Assembly (NCBI GenBank): GCA_014376805.1
Contig: JACMQU010000012.1
Span: 1-64,000 of the forward strand
Reading direction: 5' to 3'
From: Bacteroidia bacterium
Lineage (GTDB): Bacteria > Bacteroidota > Bacteroidia > UKL13-3
Length of the DNA: 64,000 bases
Position numbers and translations under genes: made by a program. The notes under the pieces are model-generated. The model saw only the letters and a program-made list of their open reading frames with translations. It did no database searches and was not told where the DNA came from. The stretch's first letter is position 1, and each line of letters starts with the position of its first letter. Shown here one piece after another: positions 57,991-64,000 of this stretch.

Positions 57991-58548
57991 ATGAAAACAA
58001 TTTCCTTCTTTACATGTGCATCACTTTTAATATTATCATTAGCTTTTGTTTCTTTTAAGGGAGCCACTCATGAATCGCAATTGGCTTTAAAGATAGATTC
58101 GTTAGAAAACCTTTTAAAAGCACAAGAAATGGTATCAGATGGAAAGTGCTTTAAAAATAAAGAAAGATGGCTGAAACTTCAAGGCCCATCAAAATCATTT
58201 TTTAGCGATGTAATAGGATTAGCAACCGCCGAGCAACATGCCTCAAATTTTAGAATTGCTTCGCAAATCTCTATCCCCGTTGCCTGGGAATTTGAGCTAA
58301 AACACTTAGCTGAACTATTAAATGGTGCTGATGGTGTAAGATTTTACGCAGCCATGAATGATACAATTTATGACCCAAATTATACACTTTCCTTAGTAGC
58401 AGTGAGATATAAAATAGACAATTATGGTTTTAAAAATGATATAACTACTTCCAAAATTTATAATTTTTCAAAAATCTGTCCAACTGAGTGTGATCATGCT
58501 CAAAGCACCTTAAACGTAAGTGGTTTTTTAGGCAGAGAATGCAATTAA
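57991..58548 (+). CDS. Small secreted protein of unknown function
   Basis: A 185-residue protein with a signal peptide (MKTISFFTCASLLILSLAF, cleaved near SFKGA). The mature part has a short coiled segment (LALKIDSLENLLKAQEM), an even spread of charged residues and several cysteines (GKCF, ICPTECDH, RECN) that could form disulfides in the periplasm or outside. No family recognised. It opens a four-gene unit with a seven-helix protein, a histidine kinase and a response regulator, so it may be the sensed or secreted partner. That role is inference. Confidence 0.75.
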   Translation: MKTISFFTCASLLILSLAFVSFKGATHESQLALKIDSLENLLKAQEMVSDGKCFKNKERWLKLQGPSKSFFSDVIGLATAEQHASNFRIASQISIPVAWEFELKHLAELLNGADGVRFYAAMNDTIYDPNYTLSLVAVRYKIDNYGFKNDITTSKIYNFSKICPTECDHAQSTLNVSGFLGRECN

Positions 58549-58552
58549 TCTA

Positions 58553-59203
58553 ATGATGGGGATTTCCTTAATAAATTTATCGGAGATTAGTGTTTTAATG
58601 CCTGTTATCGCTGGTTTCATTTATTACAAAAACCTGCCCCGATCCTTCTTTATTTTACTGTGTTTTTTTTGTTGCAGTATATTTGTTGAGTTGGGTTCAG
58701 AACTAATGGCCCATATTTACCATAATACGATGCCGTTATTACATGCCTTTACGGTAATTGAATTTATAATCTTTACAAGTGTTTTTTATAGCTATTTTGA
58801 ACGCAATTTAAGAGTCAGGGTATTTTTAATTATTAGCATATTGTTGCTTGTTTTTTTTGAATTGTCAGAGATTTTTTTATTTAAAGGTTTGTGGAGTTTT
58901 AATGCAGCCACCCGTTATTATGAAAGTGCGGTTTTGGTGCTATTGGCATTAATGTTTTATTATAAGTTTTTTAAAGAAAGTGTTGAACCCATAACTTTGC
59001 AACAGCCTATGTTCTGGTTTTCCACGGCTATTTTTGTTTATTTTTCTTTAAATCAATTTTTCTTTATGCTCATAAACTATTTTAAAACACATGATGTTTA
59101 CATAGTAGCCACCGGAATAAAAATTCATGCTGTAATCAATATTTTTGCCAACTTGCTTTTTGCTATATCATTCAGATGTTACCGAACAATGAAAACATAT
59201 TAA
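58553..59203 (+). CDS. Seven-helix membrane protein, candidate sensor
   Basis: A 216-residue protein almost entirely made of hydrophobic helices (about seven). No enzymatic motif is visible. Its end overlaps the start of the histidine kinase gene by 28 bases, so they are co-translated; the kinase has only one short membrane helix and no sensory domain, which makes this the likely signal-receiving partner. The start is five bases after the stop of the secreted protein gene. Confidence 0.8.
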   Translation: MMGISLINLSEISVLMPVIAGFIYYKNLPRSFFILLCFFCCSIFVELGSELMAHIYHNTMPLLHAFTVIEFIIFTSVFYSYFERNLRVRVFLIISILLLVFFELSEIFLFKGLWSFNAATRYYESAVLVLLALMFYYKFFKESVEPITLQQPMFWFSTAIFVYFSLNQFFFMLINYFKTHDVYIVATGIKIHAVINIFANLLFAISFRCYRTMKTY

Positions 59204-59967
59204 TTATTTATGTGGCTGGTTCGGTTTTTACCTTTGTTCTGGTCGCATTCATTATAATTTATGTTTACCTGCATCAGGCCAAAGTAAACAGATTTAATAT
59301 TCACATCAGAGAGCAGGAACTTAAAAAACAACAGGAGTTATTTATTGCACTGCAAAATGGCGAGGAAAAGGAACGCAAACGATTAGCCGAAGAACTGCAT
59401 GATGGCATAGGTGCCCGCTTATCGGGGTTAAACATGAGCATTGAATACCTTAAAATGAATCCGGATCAGCATCAAGCCTTACTGGAAAAGATTTCAACAG
59501 GCATGAATGAGACCATTAATGAACTGCGTGAAATTTCACAGAACTTACAACCCTCATTTCTTCTGTCAAAAGGGCTGGAAACAGCTTTAGCTGAATTGAT
59601 TTCACATTTAAATAACAAAGAGTGTTGTTATTATCAGCTATTTGTTGAGACCAATTGGGAAGTTTTTAATACTCATATTCAGATCAACATTTATCGGATT
59701 ATATCTGAATTGTTGCATAATGTTAAAAAGCACGCTGCTGCATCGCAGGCCTCTGCTCAGGTAATTGGCGGCGACGGAATGGTTCAGATAATAGTAGAAG
59801 ACAATGGAACAGGGTTTGCTAATAAAGAGACCGGAATGGGCATAGGTTTACTAAATATAAAGAACAGAGTAGATTTGTGCAAGGGTAAACTGTTAATTGA
59901 TACATCTGTTAAAGGAACTGTTATTATTGTTGAATTACCTGTAAATAATTTTACCGGAGAGTGCTGA
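59176..59967 (+). CDS. Sensor histidine kinase, NarL-partner (HisKA_3) type
   Basis: A 263-residue kinase with one N-terminal transmembrane helix (residues 8-32), a coiled coil (REQELKKQQELFIALQN), a HisKA_3 dimerisation domain with the phosphorylated histidine in RKRLAEELHDGIGARLSGL, and a HATPase domain (ELLHNVKKHAAASQ, VEDNGTGF, GMGIGLLNIKNRV). It lacks any periplasmic or PAS sensor. The response regulator lies 61 bases downstream. The TM protein encoded upstream is the probable sensor. Confidence 0.94.
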   Translation: MLPNNENILIIYVAGSVFTFVLVAFIIIYVYLHQAKVNRFNIHIREQELKKQQELFIALQNGEEKERKRLAEELHDGIGARLSGLNMSIEYLKMNPDQHQALLEKISTGMNETINELREISQNLQPSFLLSKGLETALAELISHLNNKECCYYQLFVETNWEVFNTHIQINIYRIISELLHNVKKHAAASQASAQVIGGDGMVQIIVEDNGTGFANKETGMGIGLLNIKNRVDLCKGKLLIDTSVKGTVIIVELPVNNFTGEC

Positions 59968-60028
59968 TCACTAAATATTGCTAATGAATTTAAACATTCG
60001 TAAAATGGGTTCAAACACATAAAATTAG

Positions 60029-60646
60029 ATGAAAGAAAGTATTAACATATACCTGGCAGATGATCATCAGATTGTTATTGACGGTTTGATTCTGTTGTTA
60101 AAAAATGAGCCTGATATTTTCATCACAGGTTATGCTAATGATGGACTAACTGCTCTTAAAGAGATACAGAATATTAAACCTGATATAGCATTAATTGATT
60201 TGAGAATGCCCGGTAAAGACGGCTTACAAATAATACAGAGTTTAAGAATTAAATTGCCCGTTAAGTTTATCATTCTTTCCATGCACCACGATAAAAGATT
60301 TATTACAGATGCAAAAAATTATGGAGCTGATGCTTACCTGTTCAAAAATACCGGACGAGTAGAATTACTGGAAACCATAAGGAAAGTAATGGATGGGAAG
60401 AAGTGTTTTCCTGCTTCAGAGACACAACCGGATCAAAATAAAAAGATATTTTTAACTCCCCGGGAAATGGATGTATTTAAACTTGTTATTAATGGATATA
60501 CAACTTTTCAGATTGCAGATAAACTATCACTAAGCGAGTACACAATTGATACACACCGTAAAAGCATTGGCAGAAAAACAGGTGCAAGAAACGTAATTGC
60601 TTTGTTAAAATATGCAATTGCAAATAATGTTAGTTTTGATGAATAA
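60029..60646 (+). CDS. Response regulator, NarL/LuxR type
   Basis: A 205-residue regulator. The receiver domain has the acidic pair YLADDHQIVIDG, the phosphorylated aspartate in DIALIDLRMPGKDG and the lysine in AYLFKNTGRVEL. The LuxR-type helix-turn-helix follows (LTPREMDVFKLVINGYTTFQIADKLSLSEYTIDTHRKSI). It is the cognate partner of the kinase and may bind the inverted heptamers ahead of the operon. Confidence 0.95.
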   Translation: MKESINIYLADDHQIVIDGLILLLKNEPDIFITGYANDGLTALKEIQNIKPDIALIDLRMPGKDGLQIIQSLRIKLPVKFIILSMHHDKRFITDAKNYGADAYLFKNTGRVELLETIRKVMDGKKCFPASETQPDQNKKIFLTPREMDVFKLVINGYTTFQIADKLSLSEYTIDTHRKSIGRKTGARNVIALLKYAIANNVSFDE

Positions 60647-60708
60647 CTGGATGTAAGTTTTGTGTATCTGATGTTTTTAATTTTACCATAGATTATACAT
60701 CCTTACTG

Positions 60709-61905
60709 TTAAACATTTTCCTTTTGAAACAAAGCAGGTACCGTTTTTAAAATAATTATGATATCATTCCAGAACGAATAGTTTTTAGCATATTCATTAT
60801 CAAGCTCCATTCGTTCTGCTTCACTCATCGGACCTCCCTTACCACGTTTGGTTACTTGCCATAAACCGGTTATTCCTGCCGGTGCAAGAAAGCGTTGTGC
60901 AAACTGATCGGTCGTTAATTTTTCTGCTTCATATAAAGGCAAAGGTCTGTTACCTACAATGCTCATGTCTCCTTTAAACACGTTAAATAATTGCGGTAAT
61001 TCATCGATGCTGGTATTCCGCATTATTTTTCCGAATCGGGTAATGCGCGGATCATTTTCAATCTTGATGAATTTAGAACCTTCTTTAATCCGTTTTACCT
61101 CGCCAAAAACTTTTTCACAGATCATATCACCATCCATATATAGTTTTGATCTGCACGTTACATTTGCAGCAGTGCATTCCGCACAGAGATAATTTTTATA
61201 ATCTTCAATACTTTCAGTTTCCTGGGTAGCGTTGTACTGATTTAAGTGTTTTAAATTCTTGAGCATAGCATCAGCACCCTGGCGCATAGATCTGAATTTA
61301 TAGAAATCAAATAAGGTATAGCCTGACCCAACTCTTTTGGCCGCATAGAAAACAGGGCCTTTGGATTCAAACATGATGATGATGGCAAATAGTAAAAAGA
61401 AAGGTGATAAAAAAAGTAAAGCAAAACAGGCTACAGTTAAATCGAAAATCCTTTTAGCAATCGGAATAGAGTACTTTGGGAAAATTGCTTTTGAATCTAA
61501 TATGGATTTATGATATCGCGGGGGGTTAGCAATAAGGTAAAGGGTTCTGGCGAGAAAAATTTCACGGTTCACAGGCCTTTCAAATATGTCGGCAAACTGT
61601 TCAATTAAAGCAATGTTTCGGTTTGCATCTGTTATTCTATCAACGATTAAACAAAAGGGTACATTAGCCGTTTTAGGAACATTCTTGCAATTCTTGCGCA
61701 AGGTAATGCCATTGGCCCCTAATAAATCAGAATATGTTATGATGAGTTTCACTGCATCATTTATATTGGTCCATTGTATAAACTGAAAAATATTATCAAA
61801 GTGAAAGATCTCAAAATCTTCCCTGAACAAATGCGAAAATTCCACAATCGAATCGGCATCAGTAGAAATAAAAGCGACTCTGTGCTTATTTAAGTTTTGC
61901 TCCAT
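60709..61905 (-). CDS. Sugar-phosphate transferase (phosphoglycosyltransferase) with N-terminal pseudo-receiver domain
   Basis: A 398-residue protein. Residues 1-130 resemble a receiver domain, but the aspartate site reads LIITYSDLLGANG (Tyr where Asp is expected in the ungapped alignment) and the lysine site DIFERPVN, so phosphorylation is unlikely. From about residue 150 comes the monotopic PglC/WbaP-type domain: RIFDLTVACFALLFLSPFFLLF membrane hairpin, FYKFRSMR, DPRITRFGKIMRNTSIDELPQLFNVFKGDMSIVGNRP. This transfers a sugar phosphate to undecaprenyl phosphate to start a surface polysaccharide. A four-cysteine insertion (CAECTAANVTC then DGDMIC) lies between the motifs. Confidence 0.9.
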   Translation of the reverse strand: MEQNLNKHRVAFISTDADSIVEFSHLFREDFEIFHFDNIFQFIQWTNINDAVKLIITYSDLLGANGITLRKNCKNVPKTANVPFCLIVDRITDANRNIALIEQFADIFERPVNREIFLARTLYLIANPPRYHKSILDSKAIFPKYSIPIAKRIFDLTVACFALLFLSPFFLLFAIIIMFESKGPVFYAAKRVGSGYTLFDFYKFRSMRQGADAMLKNLKHLNQYNATQETESIEDYKNYLCAECTAANVTCRSKLYMDGDMICEKVFGEVKRIKEGSKFIKIENDPRITRFGKIMRNTSIDELPQLFNVFKGDMSIVGNRPLPLYEAEKLTTDQFAQRFLAPAGITGLWQVTKRGKGGPMSEAERMELDNEYAKNYSFWNDIIIILKTVPALFQKENV

Positions 61906-61908
61906 GAA

Positions 61909-62289
61909 TTATACTTTTTTAAGTCTGCGAAAAATATTGTCAATTCTGGCTTCCAGTTCTTCCGGATTAAAAGGTTTAATCAGATAATCATCGGCACCTG
62001 CTTTTAAACATCTGATTTTATCACTGGTACCTTCATTGCCCGAAAGCATAATTAAGGGAACATCTTTAAAGAAACCGCTGGATCTGATTTGTTTAATAAA
62101 TTCAAGTCCGTTAATTTCGGGCATGTTCACATCTGCAATAATCACATCCGGAATCACACCTTGTTGCATCCATTCTAATGCTTCTTTTCCATTCTGTTTG
62201 GCCACAACATTATAATTCTTATTAAAATAGAAATCAAGGATTTTTAAAATACTTATTTCGTCATCGAGTGCAAGTAGTGTTTTTTTCAT
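61909..62289 (-). CDS. Single-domain response regulator
   Basis: A 126-residue receiver domain alone. The acidic pair is ALDDEISI, the phosphorylation site IIADVNMPEINGLEF, the switch and lysine in GADDYLIKPFNPEEL. It has no output domain. It is only 3 bases upstream of the sugar transferase start, so it may act on that protein directly. The longer in-frame start (14 codons) is not supported by any signal; MKKTLLALDDE is a canonical receiver start. Confidence 0.93.
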   Translation of the reverse strand: MKKTLLALDDEISILKILDFYFNKNYNVVAKQNGKEALEWMQQGVIPDVIIADVNMPEINGLEFIKQIRSSGFFKDVPLIMLSGNEGTSDKIRCLKAGADDYLIKPFNPEELEARIDNIFRRLKKV

Positions 62290-62353
62290 GTGTTCAAAAT
62301 AAAAAAGGTAGTTCAAAGAACAGCCTGTCAAGTTATCTTATATTTAAGTAGGA

Positions 62354-63727
62354 TTATTTATTGTAAATTTTTTGAAACGATTCAGTTTTCATGATCCGGT
62401 ATATGGTTGATTTACCAATATCAAGTTTTTTAGCAACCGTTATAACATTCTCATCGTAACGGTCTAAATATACTTTAATGATGAGGTTGGTATAATCATC
62501 AAAACTCATTTCCTGAGCCAGGATATTATTAATAGATTTATCTGAACTATAAGTTATGTCTTTGGCTTCAATAGCAGCTTCATCGCATAAAACACAGGCA
62601 AGTTCTATAATGGCTTTAAGTTCTCTTATATTACCGGGATAATTATAATCAAGTAATTTTTTTTGTGCTTCATTATTTAAAGATATTTTACCGGATTTAT
62701 TTTCTGAACAATATTCATCAATAAAATATTTTGCCAGGTGAATAATATCATTTCCTCTATCCCTTAACGGTGGCAATTGAATGGGCAACCCAAGTAAACG
62801 ATAGTATAAATCTTCTCTGAAACGACCTTCTTTTACTTCTTGTGCCAAATTTTTATGAGTAGCTACAATAATCCGCACATCAATGGGTATGGTTTGATTT
62901 CCTCCAATACGCGTTACTTCTCTTTCCTGCAGCACTCTTAATAATTTAGCCTGCACATTCAGATCCAGTTCTCCTATTTCGTCGAGGAAAATAGTACCTT
63001 TAATGGCCTGTTCAAACTTGCCTATTCTGCGCGCATCGGCCCCTGTAAAAGCACCTTTTTCATGGCCGAATAATTCACTTTCAATGAGTTCTTTTGGAAT
63101 GGCTGCAACGTTAACAGGTACAAATGCAAATTTCTTTCTTTCACTATGGTAGTGAATTGCCTTGGCTACCAACTCTTTTCCTGTGCCCGTTTCACCTGTT
63201 ATCGACACTGTAATTTTACTGCTTGCCGCCTTTTCCACCAGCGAAAAAGACTTTTTTAAAGCATCACTGTTTCCAATAATGGTTTTGCTGAAATCATACT
63301 TTTTCCCTAAATCTTCCCGAAGCTCTGTAATAGTGGATTGTAAAGTAGTATTAAGTAAGGCATTGTGAATGGAGTTGAGCAACCGCGGTTTTGTGTCTTC
63401 ATTTTTAATCAAGTAATCAAATACACCTAGTTTCAATAATTCAACTGCTGTTGCCACATCATCCTGACCAGAAATTACAATAAGTTGTATAGAGTCATCT
63501 ACCTCTTTAATCCTTTTTATCAATTCTGCTCCATTCATCCCCGGTAATGAATAATCAATTGTTATCAGATCAGGCTTCAGGTGAAGGTTGTTTAAACAAT
63601 CTTTTCCATTTTCAAAAACCCTTACTTCGTAATCCGGATTAAGTTGAATGGAATAACTTAAGAAGTTACGATACCAGGTATCATCTTCAACAACAAAAAT
63701 TTTATAATTGTTTTTTCCGTTTGTCAT
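62354..63727 (-). CDS. Sigma-54-dependent response regulator, NtrC family
   Basis: A 457-residue three-domain activator: receiver (VVEDDTWYR, LITIDYSLPGMNGAE, FDYLIKNEDTKPR), AAA+ central domain (Walker A GETGTGKELVAK, sigma-54 contact loop EKGAFTGADARR, Walker B GTIFLDEIGEL) and a short C-terminal Fis-type helix-turn-helix (VAKKLDIGKSTIYRIMKTES). It activates transcription by RNA polymerase with sigma-54. It precedes the single receiver by 64 bases on the same strand. No -24/-12 promoter was recognised in the window. Confidence 0.95.
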   Translation of the reverse strand: MTNGKNNYKIFVVEDDTWYRNFLSYSIQLNPDYEVRVFENGKDCLNNLHLKPDLITIDYSLPGMNGAELIKRIKEVDDSIQLIVISGQDDVATAVELLKLGVFDYLIKNEDTKPRLLNSIHNALLNTTLQSTITELREDLGKKYDFSKTIIGNSDALKKSFSLVEKAASSKITVSITGETGTGKELVAKAIHYHSERKKFAFVPVNVAAIPKELIESELFGHEKGAFTGADARRIGKFEQAIKGTIFLDEIGELDLNVQAKLLRVLQEREVTRIGGNQTIPIDVRIIVATHKNLAQEVKEGRFREDLYYRLLGLPIQLPPLRDRGNDIIHLAKYFIDEYCSENKSGKISLNNEAQKKLLDYNYPGNIRELKAIIELACVLCDEAAIEAKDITYSSDKSINNILAQEMSFDDYTNLIIKVYLDRYDENVITVAKKLDIGKSTIYRIMKTESFQKIYNK

Positions 63728-63951
63728 TTTAGTTTAAGGTAGTTAATACAATAATGAGCAAAAAGTTGCAAAATGGGAAATTATCTTTTGGCTATGTGTT
63801 GTTAATAGTTGAGATTTTTTGAAATTGATTGTATATCAGTAATTAATGGATTTTTTTATTTTCCATCCAATCAAAATCAAAAGTCATTAAAAGGAGAAAT
63901 TAAATTTATTTAATAGAAACCGCCATAAAACTTGTTAAAATTTGTGGCTTA

Positions 63952-64000
63952 TTAGTTTTTCTCCAGTTTCTTCCTGTAAATTTCAACCATTTCTTTTTTA
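63952..64000 (-). CDS. 3' end of a gene running off the right edge
   Basis: The last 15 codons before a TAA on the minus strand read KKEMVEIYRKKLEKN, a helical, lysine-rich tail. It would be a gene transcribed in the same direction as the NtrC-type regulator and lying upstream of it. Too short to identify; it may be a chance open frame. Confidence 0.3.
   Translation of the reverse strand, partial: KKEMVEIYRKKLEKN

Noticed and set aside
60709-63900. Sigma-54 (-24/-12) promoter controlled by the NtrC-type regulator
   Set aside because: No GG-N10-GC pair with the expected flanks was found upstream of the three-gene group.

Overview
This AT-rich window comes from a member of the Bacteroidota, most likely a Chitinophagales- or Sphingobacteriales-type lineage. 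The evidence is a type IX secretion (T9SS) gene pair (a PorP/SprF-like protein next to a giant PKD-repeat protein with a gliding/CHU-type C-terminus), two proteins with type A T9SS tails, a TonB-dependent receptor with a carboxypeptidase-like N-terminal extension, and many promoters with the phylum-specific -7 element TAnnTTTG. No rRNA, tRNA, CRISPR array or complete mobile element was seen. The gene content reads as ordinary chromosome with accessory surface-polysaccharide and secreted-protein islands.

Layout. 0-0.3 kb: a 32/33-bp tandem array running off the left edge. 0.5-5.5 kb: MATE and EamA transporters, then yicC-gmk-nadD. 5.6-10.7 kb (minus): aldehyde dehydrogenase, enoyl-CoA hydratase, then gltX - lipoprotein - B12-binding protein joined by 4-nt overlaps. 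10.8-14.7 kb: frr, a GT51 peptidoglycan glycosyltransferase without a transpeptidase domain, and a GT87-like membrane glycosyltransferase. 14.8-19.4 kb (minus): a surface-sugar operon with split transketolase, an epimerase-GT2 fusion, 23 copies of a 7-bp repeat, and a methyltransferase. 20-28 kb: a GT-C-like membrane protein, GT2 enzymes, a CaCA antiporter, an RND-type adaptor plus TolC pair, and a polysaccharide deacetylase. 28.4-37 kb: TatD, a PNGase F-like T9SS cargo, a TonB receptor, a T9SS cargo with an esterase fold lacking its nucleophile, and a pterin dehydratase. 37.3-46 kb: lpd with a small follower gene, an HNH nuclease, an SNF2 helicase and oligopeptidase B. 46.5-57.5 kb: a hypothetical gene, a glycosyltransferase, a cold-shock protein and the PorP/giant PKD pair. 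58-60.6 kb: a four-gene signalling unit (secreted protein, seven-helix membrane protein, histidine kinase, LuxR-type regulator). 60.7-63.7 kb (minus): an NtrC-type regulator, a single-domain receiver, and a sugar-phosphate transferase carrying a degenerate receiver domain.

How the genes work together. Two regulatory islands look most worth study. In the first, the four-gene unit at 58-60.6 kb is preceded by an inverted 7-2-7 heptamer pair resembling a NarL site, centred near -42 of a predicted promoter, which suggests autoregulation by its own response regulator. In the second, an NtrC-type activator and a stand-alone receiver are encoded just ahead of a membrane phosphoglycosyltransferase whose own N-terminus is a pseudo-receiver and whose catalytic domain carries a four-cysteine insertion; this suggests exopolysaccharide initiation controlled at the protein level. 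The split transketolase and epimerase-GT2 operon probably makes and attaches an unusual surface sugar.

All calls are by reading the sequence; no database search was run. Starts were moved inward from the longest open frame where overlap, promoter position or signal peptide supported it.
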